A DNA stretch of 64,000 nt from contig BCKQ01000013.1 in NCBI GenBank assembly GCA_001600695.1, forward strand, positions 62,001 through 126,000, read 5' to 3'. Below are positions 1 to 9,876 of this stretch, in pieces (position 1 is the stretch's first letter; every line of letters starts with the position of its first letter). The position numbers and the translations under genes are program-made. The notes beneath the pieces are model-generated. The model was given only the letters and a program-made list of their open reading frames with translations, searched no databases and had not been told where the DNA came from. Origin of the DNA: Ascoidea asiatica (lineage: Eukaryota > Ascomycota > Saccharomycetes > Ascoideales > Ascoideaceae).

Positions 1-878
1 ATATCTTTAATATCTTTAACTTCTTTTAAATCTTTAACATCTTTATTAATTTTTTTATCAATATTATATTTTTTTATCATTTTTTTAATAATCATTATCA
101 TTCTATAAAACCAAAATAAATTTAAAAAATCTAATCCAAGATTTAAAATCATTACTAAAATTCCAAATTTTTTTTCAATATTATCTAATTTAATCCAATA
201 AAATTTTAATTGTAATAAAACTTTATAAGCTGCAAAAAATCCCCAAATAATTCTAACTGTAAAAAATGTTAAAATTAATAAAATTCCATTAATTAAATTA
301 AATTTAAATGATATTATTTCTTTTGGTAATTTACTTATAAACCAATTTATATTAACAAATGGTGAACTTAATTCAAATATTAAAAATCTTGGAATCCAAT
401 AATTTGCAAATGGTTTTAAAGTTGTTAAAAATACAATTAATGAACTTAAACCATGTAAAAAAAATCCAAATCCAAATAATTTAAAATATTTTAAACAAAT
501 TATTAAATCCCAAACAAAATATCCAATTGTTATTGATGATACAAATCCACAATATTTAGAATATTCTAATAATGGATTTTTATTTAATTTTGGATCATTA
601 AATATTGGTAAAATTATTAAATTTGAAATAATACATTGAATCATGGAAACTATATGAATATTAAAATTTATTTTATTTTTTTTATTTAAATTTAAATAAT
701 TTTTACCAAATATTTTTTTTGATAAAATTGGTGAAATTAAATGAATTATAAAATAAAATATTAATGATCCTAAAATTTCATGATAATGTAATTGATAATA
801 ATTTTTTGGTGGTGTAAAAAAAAAATTTGGTCTAAATTTTAAAAAATAATCTTCTTGAAAATAAAAATCTTTAAACAT
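1..878 (-). CDS. TLC (TRAM/LAG1/CLN8) domain membrane protein, 3' end cut by window edge
   Basis: An open frame runs on the minus strand from an ATG at 876-878 (protein start MFKDFYFQEDYF) to the window edge without a stop, giving 292 codons. It is very hydrophobic, with about six to seven membrane segments. It reads like the fungal TLC family related to S. cerevisiae YPR114W/YJR116W: a short N-terminus, the stretch LHYHEILGSLIFYFIIH, a central FFLHGLSSL segment, then PRFLIFELSSPFVNINW, which resembles the family's conserved E-x-S-T/S-P-F-x-N core. The last visible residues are charged (KDVKDLKEVKDIKDI) and look like a cytosolic tail, so little is probably missing. Family function is poorly defined; lipid sensing or synthesis is proposed for TLC proteins. 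The family call rests on motif reading only. Confidence 0.72.
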   Translation of the reverse strand, partial: MFKDFYFQEDYFLKFRPNFFFTPPKNYYQLHYHEILGSLIFYFIIHLISPILSKKIFGKNYLNLNKKNKINFNIHIVSMIQCIISNLIILPIFNDPKLNKNPLLEYSKYCGFVSSITIGYFVWDLIICLKYFKLFGFGFFLHGLSSLIVFLTTLKPFANYWIPRFLIFELSSPFVNINWFISKLPKEIISFKFNLINGILLILTFFTVRIIWGFFAAYKVLLQLKFYWIKLDNIEKKFGILVMILNLGLDFLNLFWFYRMIMIIKKMIKKYNIDKKINKDVKDLKEVKDIKD

Positions 879-1795
879 TTTTATATATTTAATTATAAAT
901 TGAGTAGAGTTTTTTGAAAAAAGAAATTCAAAAATAAATATATATAGTTATCTTCTTCCTTTAAATATGTGATAATTTGATAATTATTATTGATAATTAC
1001 TATTGATAATTACTATTGATAATTACTATTAATAATTTGTTAACTACACTATTGGATAATATAATTAGGTTACCTTTTCTGTTCCGATAAATAAACAAAA
1101 AGTTCTTTAATGGAATAATTTTCAATAAATGTGAATTAGTTCTATTATATATTCTTTTATAATCCCTTTATCTTTCTTGATCTGTCTTATTTCTTAATCT
1201 CTATCTTTATCTTTATCTTTATCTTTATTTTAAACTTATTCACTCTGTTTAAATATAATCAATTCAAGTATCCTTAATTTTTATTTCTTACTCCTTCCCA
1301 AGTTCCTTTTCAACCTTTAATTCAAATCGAAATCCAAACTCGTTTATTCGTAGAATCAATCAGAAAAGCAAAATTCCTAAAATTGCAAAGAGCCGAAACC
1401 CACCACAATGGAACCGCTGCTTGGGGATCCGCTGCTTTGGGATCCACCGTTTTGGTTCGGACCGAAATTGAAAGGAGCCTGAGCAGGATAACAATTTCAT
1501 ACCCGTATTTGTGGTCTCGGAATAATCTTATTTCTAGTATATCAGTGAGATATTAATGAAATATTTGTGAAAAATGTATATAAATTCTATAAAGTAGTCT
1601 CTATATATCCTGGAAGAATAACCAAATCAAAAACAAACTAACAAAGAGAAAAAAAGCAGATGAAACCAAAATAAAAGAGAAAACAGAAAACAGAAAACAA
1701 AACAAAACAAAACAAAACAAAACAAAACAACAGAGATCATAATGAAATAACAATGATAAAAAAGAAGAAATGATAAAGAAGAAATCATTTCAAAT
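879..1795. other. Intergenic region between two minus-strand genes, with simple repeats
   Basis: There is no convincing gene here. It holds a 13-bp tandem repeat (TATTGATAATTAC-like, about three copies, 988-1035), an ATCTTT run (about 1195-1228), a GC-rich patch at 1395-1520 with an imperfect tandem of GCTGCTTTGGGATCC, and an AAAAC pentanucleotide run (about 1695-1731) in the 3' flank of the transporter gene. The AT-rich part next to 878 is the presumed promoter of the TLC gene. Confidence 0.6.
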
Positions 1796-3442
1796 TCATT
1801 TGGAACTTCTTTTTTTAATTCTATTTTTATAAATATCATTACCATGAGCTATATCATAATAAAGTATTCCATAACTTATAAAACAAAATCCACTCATTAA
1901 TGTATAACAACCTCCAGCACCTAAAGTTTTAATCATTTTATTTAAACATGCAATAAAAATTGCAGCCATTAAACATCTTGTAAAATTTACACATGATGTT
2001 GAAGTTGATGCCTTTTCAGGATATAAATCAACTAAAATTGTTGTAGCTGCAGAAATTATTGGTAATGAACAACAACTTACAAAAAATGAAGAAATTAAAA
2101 TTGCAGAAATATGAACTTTATTACCAATTGTCCAACCAAAAATAATTAATGATAATGTACCAATTAAACCTGGAATACCTAATAAATTTAATCTTGCTTT
2201 AAATAAATTAAATTCTTCAAAATTATTATTTTTTAATAAAAATTTTTTTCTACTTCTTTTATAATACCAATCTAAAGCTTTACCATTAATTATTGAACCT
2301 AAAAATCCTCCAATTCCAGAAGGTATATAACAAATACCAATTTTTAATGTAGAATAACCATAATCTGATGATAAAATATTTGAAATTGATGTTAATAACA
2401 TTGACCAAGATGCAAAAATTATTGAAGCAGGTATTAAAACCATAAAAATTTCAGGTAATGCAATAATTGTAAAAGGATCAGATAATCTAATTTTTAATGG
2501 AATTTCTTTTTTTTCTTCTAAAGTTTTAATATCATTAGTTTGTAAAATTTTTAATAAATACATTAAAAAAGATTTATTAAAAAAATTTTTTGGTGGTATT
2601 GAACCATTACCAACAATATCTCTTTTTGTTTCAGGTAAAAATAAAATTGCTAATGTTAAAGTTATACTACAACCAATTGCTAAGAACCAAAATATACCTC
2701 TCCAACCAAAATTAGAATCAATTAAACCACCAATTAAAGCACCAAAAGCTTGACCAATTAAAGTTATACAAGTTATTAAACCAATATAACCACCTCTATC
2801 AGATTTTATTGTTAAATCTCCAACAACACCAGAATTTATTGAAACTACAGGTGCTATACCAAAAGCTTGTATACATCTTAAAAATAAAATTAATGAATAA
2901 TTATTTGAAACTGCTAAACCAATATCAGCAATAATATAAATTAAACAACAAAATATTATTGCTGGTTTTCTACCATATTTATCAGAAAATGGAGCAGTTA
3001 TTGAAGGACCAATACCTTGAAAGATGAAATAAACAACAACAGAAATATTTAAAATTTCATCATTTAAATTAAATTTTTTTTTAATTGTTGGTAAAGCAGG
3101 ATAATAAATCGGAGCTGCAACTGCAGACCAAAATGAATTCATTGCACATAATACAATTATATAAAATCTAAATTTTTTAAAAATTGAATGTGGTTTTTGA
3201 TCTGAATTTAAATTATTTATGGAGTTTTCATTTTCAATTTGATTTTCAATATCATTCTGACTATTTATTTCATTTTCATTTTCATTTTCATTTTCATTTT
3301 CATTTATCGATTCATTCTTTGATGACTCTTTGTTATTTGATTGAAATTTATGATTATTATTATCAATATTATCATTTTTTTCATTAGATTGATTAATTAA
3401 ATCAATTGAAGAATTTTTTATTGAATTTTCATTAAATTTCAT
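1796..3442 (-). CDS. MFS multidrug:H+ antiporter, DHA1 family (AQR1/QDR-like)
   Basis: The 548-aa protein is a plasma-membrane-type proton antiporter of the DHA1 (12-TMS) family. Residues 1-90 are a cytosolic Asn/Glu-rich tail containing an EN dipeptide run. Membrane segments start near residue 92. The loop 2-3 signature SDKYGRKP is at 153-160, and the antiporter motif-C-like GQAFGALIGG at 230-239. The loop LPETKRDIVGNGSIPPK (269-285) is characteristic of the AQR1/QDR/DTR1 subgroup, which exports drugs, weak acids and amino acids. The second half (about 325-540) has six more hydrophobic segments. The exact substrate cannot be read from sequence. The start is the first ATG, with an AT-rich leader upstream. 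Confidence 0.88.
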   Translation of the reverse strand: MKFNENSIKNSSIDLINQSNEKNDNIDNNNHKFQSNNKESSKNESINENENENENENEINSQNDIENQIENENSINNLNSDQKPHSIFKKFRFYIIVLCAMNSFWSAVAAPIYYPALPTIKKKFNLNDEILNISVVVYFIFQGIGPSITAPFSDKYGRKPAIIFCCLIYIIADIGLAVSNNYSLILFLRCIQAFGIAPVVSINSGVVGDLTIKSDRGGYIGLITCITLIGQAFGALIGGLIDSNFGWRGIFWFLAIGCSITLTLAILFLPETKRDIVGNGSIPPKNFFNKSFLMYLLKILQTNDIKTLEEKKEIPLKIRLSDPFTIIALPEIFMVLIPASIIFASWSMLLTSISNILSSDYGYSTLKIGICYIPSGIGGFLGSIINGKALDWYYKRSRKKFLLKNNNFEEFNLFKARLNLLGIPGLIGTLSLIIFGWTIGNKVHISAILISSFFVSCCSLPIISAATTILVDLYPEKASTSTSCVNFTRCLMAAIFIACLNKMIKTLGAGGCYTLMSGFCFISYGILYYDIAHGNDIYKNRIKKRSSK

Positions 3443-6012
3443 ATTTTTATAAATTTAGTATAAATTAATCATTTGATTCAAGACTTTTTTAATAAACTAT
3501 ACTAATAACTATACTAATAATAATCTTGAATAAATAGTTTATATTGAAAGAAATAAATGATTTATAAATAAAAGAATATTCTATGATTAATATTATTTGA
3601 ACTTTTGATAATAATTTGAAGCTAAATTAATAACTTTACTAAAAATGGTTTGGTATATTACTGAGAGTAAGTGATAATAAAAGTGGATTTTATCCGAATA
3701 TAGATAGATTCATCCGAATTTCAATAAGCTGCCATAGTTAATTTCTGTCCGCGGCTGGATTCTATCCGGACATATAGCACTTTGGGGGTGGTCCAGGAGT
3801 GCTCCAAGCAGAAGCGGAGTTAGCACGACTGGCCCCTAACCGTAAGCTAAGTCCGGCGGGCGTCAGCTGACAGGTGTCCGTTTTAGGAAATAAGGCGCAA
3901 ATTGGCACTGGGAACCAAACTCCCTATCTGCTATCAGCAAAAAACAATGCTGAGAAGGGTAATAAAGAAATAGTATCCCTGACAGTGTCTGTATCCAATT
4001 GATTGTATTTAGTCATATGACACGGTCACATGGATCAAAATATATCATGTGACATAACTTATGTTCACGTGACTACTTATTTGCATTGAGATGCCCTTTT
4101 CCGGCACTTCTTTCTCCAGCAGCCACAAAGCCCAATATTACTAACACTTTACATAGCAATAGCAATAGCAATAGCAATAGCAATAGCGATATTGTTTGCT
4201 TTCATTCCCTACGCCAGATTTCAACAAGAAAAGATTGATCAATCAACTATCAAAGAAATATTAAACAAAAGTGAAAGTTAACAGTCAAAAGTCAATTGAT
4301 CTAGAACATAGAAAACGAAATATATTTATATTTGCTTTATATGCTTTTTTGTTCAATTAACTCTTTCATTTCAACGTAAAAATTTAATCAAACAGAAATA
4401 CTGTATATAATAAGGAACATCTTGAAAATTGAGGAATAATTATTCAACAATTATGAATCAAATTCAAGCATTGTATTAAAATTCAAGCCTTCTTAAAATA
4501 AATTCAAGCAATTAATTAATTTCATTTTAAGCCACATTTAATAAATTTTTTAATTTCATTCAGGGTAAACCAATAACTACAATCTTTTAAATCATTTAGA
4601 TCTTTTGATTCTTTTAAAATTTATAGATTTTTAAATTTTTAAAAAATTTCGGAAGTTGGTTTAAACTGTAATTTCAATTCACAGGGTGCTATTTAAATCT
4701 AAATTCAAAAACAAAAAATAGCATAAATAGCAAAGAAAAAAGAGGAAAGTCGGAAATGATGGAATTCAATTAAGATCTAATGGCTCTAATAATAATAAAT
4801 CTCTATTTCACTCTCATTTTATTCGGTTTTGCTCACTTTTTTTTCCTTTTATTTCTTGTCTTTTGCTACTTTTGACAATTTTTGTTTTTCCGTTGGTTAT
4901 TTCAGCCAAGCTTTCTCCTGGTCTCTTGGCCAATCAAACTGCATCTGTCACTGATCAATTAGATAACACGGCCCGTTATTACCAACTTTTTGCAACAAGA
5001 AAATATTAAATATTAAATATTAAATAATATATTTTTAAAAGGAATATCAAAAGAAAAAAACAGAAATGAATATTATTTTATCAAAGAAGACTCCGAATAT
5101 GTTTTGAAACAAGAAAGATACTCAATTAATTTTTCCTCTTTTAATTCTCAAAAAACTGAATTTAATTGGAAACTCATCTTCTCTTTTAATTCAATTGTTA
5201 AAATTATAACTATAATAATTACTAAATTAAAAATATTCAAAAGTATATTTCAATACATTTAAATTTTAATTTTCACTTTCCAATTTCTTTTAAAGCGCGA
5301 TTTTATTAATAAAAAAACTATTTCTATGAAAAAAAAAAAAAACCGGAATTCATTAAACGATAATTTTTATTATTATGAATAATAGATGAAATAGATAACT
5401 TTTCAATAAAGATTTTCAATATTACTTTTTTTTTTTTTCCTTTTTTTCTCAATTTTACAAAAATTTTAACAGGTTGCTTCAATTTTAATCGAATATTTTT
5501 TTAAAAAAATCTCAAATTTTATAAAACTTTAAATTATTCATCCAATTAAATTATCTTAAATCAAACTTATGTTTTTTTTTTTCTTCACCATTTCACTTAA
5601 ACATAATTTTATTATCTTTTCAATCTATTATTCCCTTTAAAAATTTTAATCAATACTTCCTCACTACTCACATTACAAATTTATTACTTACCGCCATTAC
5701 AATTTATAATATTGGTAATCAATATTAGTAATTGATCAAAAAAATTAACCTGCGTTATTTAGTTTCTTCAAACAAAGTAATACAAATATTAAATGAATTT
5801 TAAAGAAAAAATTTTCAATTCATTATGTTTTTTTTTTCAATTTAACATAAATTGACGTTATTTCCACTTATTATATCAATACCATTCATTATACTTTTCA
5901 TTATTCTTTTATTTATCATTCTTTTTTTTTCTTCTATTTTTTCTGTTTTTTCTTTTTATTTTATTTTATTTCATCAATTTTCAATAAAGAAAAACTTAAA
6001 TAATAATAAAAG
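3443..6012. other. Long intergenic region between divergent transporter and ferric reductase genes
   Basis: About 2.6 kb with no gene I can support. A GC-rich block covers roughly 3720-3970 and contains short self-complementary pieces, but I could not match it to a known structured RNA. A cluster of E-box-like sites follows: TCACATGG at 4026, TCATGTGAC at 4045 and TCACGTGAC at 4065. A TAGCAA hexanucleotide repeat (about six copies) lies at 4153-4188. From 4300 to 6012 the sequence is mostly AT-rich with poly-T and poly-A tracts, as in other promoters of this window. Confidence 0.6.
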
Positions 6013-8127
6013 ATGAAACTTTTAACTCCAATATTATCTTTAACTTTTTTAGTTAATTTAGTCAGTGCTGGTATTTATCATAAATATACTGATGAAGAAT
6101 ATAGATATAAAGGTTGTTATACAACTCTTGCAAAACAAGCTTTATTTTCTTCTGCTGTTGATGATGAAGGTGATGCTGTTGATTGTACATGTTCTGTTGA
6201 TACTGCTCTAGGTTCAATGTTATATTGTCTTTATAATTCAACTGGAAAAATTTATAATAATAAAATTGATAATTATCTTATTAAAAAATGTTCTACAAAA
6301 CAAAATTATACTCTTGATCAATTACATACTATTTATGATAATGCAACAAATTATATTATAAATGTAACTACTGTCACTGGTTATAATGCTACAACTGATG
6401 TAATATATTCTCCAATTTTATATTCAAAATCTTATAATAAAAAAGCTTATTTATCTTATAAAGAAAGATTTGATAATCTTACAAGAGGTTTTACTTATGG
6501 TTGGGCTCAACTTGTTTATTGGGCTTGTGTTGTATTTATTTGTGGAATTTTTAATTGGTCTAAAATTTTAATTCCTGGAATTTTAAAAAAATTTAATGGA
6601 AAATTTTCAAATTTAATTAGAAAATGGTTCTTAATGCCTGCAACTTTTAAAAAAGCTCATATATCTTCAAAATTTTTTGGACTTATACCAACAAGATTAG
6701 AATCTTTTTTTATTATTGGTTTTATTGCTATGGAAATTGGTTTTTTAACTTCAAATTATCATCATATTGAAGGTAATATTACTTTTAAAACTGAAAGAAA
6801 TGAAATTAGTAGATATATTGCTGATAGAAGTGGTGTAACTGCAATTTATTTAACTCCATTAATGTTAATGTTTGTTGGTAGAAATAATTTATTAATTTGG
6901 TTTTCTGGTATTACTCAAGCAACTTTTATTTCTTATCATCGTTGGATTGCAAGAATTTTTACAATTTTAGCTGTTGTTCATTCAATTGCTTTTACAATTC
7001 AAAGTGTCGAATTAAATAAATATAAAACAAGAATAGCTCATGATTATTTTAAATGGGGTATTGTTTGTACTGTTGCATCTTGTGTAATGTGTTTTTTAGC
7101 AAGTAATTTTTTCAGAAGACGTATTTATAATTTATTCTCTTTTATTCATATGGTTTTAGGTGCCTTTGCAATTGCTGGACTTTGGATTCATTGTCGTGAT
7201 CAAGATTATCAACAATGGCAATATGCTGCTGTTGCTGTTTGGGTTTTTGATAGATTCATTAGAATTTGTAGAACTATTGTTTTTGGTTGTCCAAAAGCTC
7301 AATTAGATTTAATTTCAGATGATATGATAAAAATGACAGTTCCAAGACCAAGATATTGGAAACCATTTGCAGGATGTTTTTGTTATATTCAATTTTTAAT
7401 GCCTTCAAGACCAACAATTTTTTTTGAATCTCATCCATTTACTGTAATTGATTGGGAAGAAGATGATAATTCAAAAAATATTAGATTTTATATTAAAGTT
7501 AAATCTGGTTTAACTAAAAAATTATTTTCAAAAGTTCAAAAAGGTAATAATTCAATTAATATGAGAGTTTTAGTTGAAGGTCCATATGGTGTTAAAGCTC
7601 CAATGTCAAGATATGATAAATCTTTATTTATTAGTACTGGAAATGGTGTTCCAGCTCTTTATGCTCATACACTTGATTTATTAAAGAAGAAAAGCTCAGA
7701 ATGTGCTATTAAATTTATTTGGATTATTAGAGATTATCAAACTTTACAATGGTTTAAAGATGAATTATTAAGATTACAAGAATTTTCTGGAAAATTTGAT
7801 GCTGAAATTTATGTTACAAAAAGTGGTGATATATCTGATATAGAATCTACTTCTTCTACAAATGATGAAGAAAAGAAAGAACAAAGAGTAACAACAGTTG
7901 ATCCATTATCTTTATTTAAAAAAGAACTTCCTTTTATACAATTCAAATGTGGTAGACCAGATATGAAACAAATTCTTGAAGAAGAAATTTCAACTTCAAA
8001 TGGTTCAATTGGTATTATGTCATGTGGTCATCCAGAAATGGTTGATGATATTCGTTATAATTTAGTTCATTTACTTGATACAACTGATAAAAGAATTGAC
8101 TTATTTGAAGAAAATCAAATTTGGTAA
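6013..8127 (+). CDS. Ferric/cupric reductase transmembrane component (FRE family)
   Basis: The 704-aa protein is a plasma-membrane flavocytochrome that moves electrons from NADPH through FAD and two hemes to external Fe(III) or Cu(II). It starts with a signal peptide (MKLLTPILSLTFLVNLVSAG). A lumenal Cys-containing domain with several N-glycosylation sites follows, then the ferric-reductase membrane core. The bis-heme histidines are spaced HX13H in two helices: H309/H323 (HRWIARIFTILAVVH) and H379/H393. The FAD-binding SHPFTVIDW is at 473-481 (HPFT from H474) and the NADPH-binding ISTGNGVPALYAH starts near 540. The C-terminus ends MSCGHPEMVDD...FEENQIW, as in yeast FRE proteins. Length and order match FRE1-FRE6. 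Which paralogue, and whether it is iron-regulated, cannot be told. Confidence 0.95.
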   Translation: MKLLTPILSLTFLVNLVSAGIYHKYTDEEYRYKGCYTTLAKQALFSSAVDDEGDAVDCTCSVDTALGSMLYCLYNSTGKIYNNKIDNYLIKKCSTKQNYTLDQLHTIYDNATNYIINVTTVTGYNATTDVIYSPILYSKSYNKKAYLSYKERFDNLTRGFTYGWAQLVYWACVVFICGIFNWSKILIPGILKKFNGKFSNLIRKWFLMPATFKKAHISSKFFGLIPTRLESFFIIGFIAMEIGFLTSNYHHIEGNITFKTERNEISRYIADRSGVTAIYLTPLMLMFVGRNNLLIWFSGITQATFISYHRWIARIFTILAVVHSIAFTIQSVELNKYKTRIAHDYFKWGIVCTVASCVMCFLASNFFRRRIYNLFSFIHMVLGAFAIAGLWIHCRDQDYQQWQYAAVAVWVFDRFIRICRTIVFGCPKAQLDLISDDMIKMTVPRPRYWKPFAGCFCYIQFLMPSRPTIFFESHPFTVIDWEEDDNSKNIRFYIKVKSGLTKKLFSKVQKGNNSINMRVLVEGPYGVKAPMSRYDKSLFISTGNGVPALYAHTLDLLKKKSSECAIKFIWIIRDYQTLQWFKDELLRLQEFSGKFDAEIYVTKSGDISDIESTSSTNDEEKKEQRVTTVDPLSLFKKELPFIQFKCGRPDMKQILEEEISTSNGSIGIMSCGHPEMVDDIRYNLVHLLDTTDKRIDLFEENQIW

Positions 8128-8301
8128 TTTTTTTTCTTTAAAGGAATCATTTCTAAAATCAATTTTTTATTTAGTTTATACATTTTTTTATCTATTTTTA
8201 CTGTTATATATAGAGAGAAAACAAAACTTTTTATCTCCCATAATTCATATTTTTAATTACTTAATTCTATAAAATTTATTATTCATTCATAATTTCTATT
8301 T

Positions 8302-9138
8302 TTAAATCAAAGTTAAAACATTATTTACAAAAAAAGGATTTGCAGGTAAAATATTTCCTCTAAAATAATAACTACATATTGTATATTGACCATAATAATC
8401 TCCACAATCAACATATCCACAACCAATTTCAGTACTATTTTTCCAAATAACTTGAGTAAAATGACCAGTTGATTCACTAAAACCAGGATTTGAAAAATTA
8501 TAATACTCAATTTCATTATACCAAGCTTTAATTGCATTTTCAGTTTCATAACCAATAGCTAAATTTTCACCGTATGAACCACCAGAATGAGTTAAAGTTC
8601 CATTACATGAATAATCATTTGCATAATCTTGAGCATAATTTTCTAAAGTTTCATCCCATTGTAGGTCAGAAACATTATGAAGTGATCTATAATAATTATG
8701 TTTATTTAAAATTATTGATTTAAAATCATCTGTAGTTGAAGTTGAAGTTGATTCAGAAATTGTTGAAGTCTTTGTAGAGGAAGTGGAAGTAGTATGACTT
8801 GAACGTATTATTTTACTTGTTACTGTAATAGTTTTATATGCAGTTGTATCAATATCTGAATTATCATTTGAAGGTGACAGAGTTGAAGTTACTTTATAAT
8901 TTGAAATTGTAGAAGAATATGAATCATTAGAAGTTATTATTGTATCATCTTCATCATTATTAAATAATTTTATTTTATCAAATGTTATATAAATTGGAGT
9001 AAAAATATTATTATTTTCATTGTTATTATTTTGACTTGTTGTTTGTATCAGGGAAGTAGATTCTGTTAAAGTTGACGATAGTGATATTAGACTATTATCC
9101 AAAGTTATAGTTATACCATTTATATCATCTAATGACAT
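8302..9138 (-). CDS. CAP-superfamily (PR-1/SCP) protein, PRY/RBT4-like, without visible signal peptide
   Basis: The 278-aa protein has a C-terminal CAP domain (about 140-270), as in yeast Pry1-3 and Candida Rbt4/Rbe1, which are normally secreted sterol- or lipid-binding proteins. It opens with ILNKHNYYRSLHNV. The CAP-cavity residues appear present: H184, E191 (GENLA), E209 and H226 (GHFTQVIW), with Cys residues in the CGYVDCG and YTICSYYF segments. The N-terminal half is Ser/Thr-rich linker. The oddity is the start: the first in-frame ATG gives MSLDDINGITITLDNS, which is no signal peptide, and an in-frame TGA lies four codons upstream. Either the signal is on an unseen upstream exon, the 5' end has been lost, or this copy is intracellular. 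It may therefore be a 5'-decayed gene. Confidence 0.82.
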   Translation of the reverse strand: MSLDDINGITITLDNSLISLSSTLTESTSLIQTTSQNNNNENNNIFTPIYITFDKIKLFNNDEDDTIITSNDSYSSTISNYKVTSTLSPSNDNSDIDTTAYKTITVTSKIIRSSHTTSTSSTKTSTISESTSTSTTDDFKSIILNKHNYYRSLHNVSDLQWDETLENYAQDYANDYSCNGTLTHSGGSYGENLAIGYETENAIKAWYNEIEYYNFSNPGFSESTGHFTQVIWKNSTEIGCGYVDCGDYYGQYTICSYYFRGNILPANPFFVNNVLTLI

Positions 9139-9640
9139 TACTAGTTTTCATTAAAATTATGTTAATTTTTTTTTGATTTTCATTAATTCTTATTAATTTC
9201 AATCAATTTTTTTAAAAAGTAATCAATAAATTAAATAATTTTTCTTTATTCTCATAATTATTTAGATTTTTTTAAAGAATATTTTTCAATAATATTTATA
9301 TATGGATAAGATCCAATTTTTTATTGATTCTCATCTGTAGAGAACAAAAGTCTAAAAAAATGAAATTTCATTGTAATTTGATATAAAATAAATGAAACTT
9401 GAAATTAATTTTTTGTTTCTTGGTTCTATTTTTTATCAAAAGTCTTATGGTTTCAGTTTATTGTGGTTTGAGATTAATTCGAAATTTCAGTTTCTTTTCG
9501 GACCTTTTTTTGTTTCAGAAATATTTGAATAAATAAATAAAAAAAGGGTCTAGAACAGAATGAGTAGGGTAATGTAGTTTGGTAAAATAGAAGTACCATA
9601 AATTTGGCGTCAAAATAATATTTTAATTTATTTGATAATT
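9139..9640. other. Intergenic region upstream of the CAP gene
   Basis: AT-rich sequence serving as the promoter side of the CAP gene and the distal 3' flank of STE24. I see no gene. Short ORFs preceding the CAP ATG on the minus strand end quickly and do not supply a signal peptide. Confidence 0.5.
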
Positions 9641-9861
9641 TATATATTATATTAAGCTATATTTAGTTATACTAAGCTATATAAAGTTTTCCTCTTCGTT
9701 TAGTATAACTTTATATAGCTTAGTATAACTAAATATAGCTTAATATAATATATAGTTATATATAGGTTAATATAATTTAGCATAGCTTACTATAACATGA
9801 TATAGTAAGCTATGCTAAATTATATTAACCTATATATAACTATATATTATATTAAGCTATA
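9641..9861. repeat. Two overlapping perfect giant inverted repeats (hairpin/cruciform locus)
   Basis: The first inverted repeat has arms 9641-9688 and 9707-9754 (48 bp, no mismatch found) around an 18-nt loop. The second has arms 9734-9794 and 9801-9861 (61 bp, no mismatch found) around a 6-nt loop, ACATGA. The segment 9734-9754 is shared, so it can pair either with 9641-9661 or with 9841-9861 and the two full hairpins exclude each other. The whole locus lies 15 to about 235 nt past the STE24 stop codon and would form the start of its 3' UTR. The arms are built from near-repeats of TATACTAAGCTATAT-type sequence. Confidence 0.93.
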
Positions 9862-9876
9862 CTATATTATATTATA

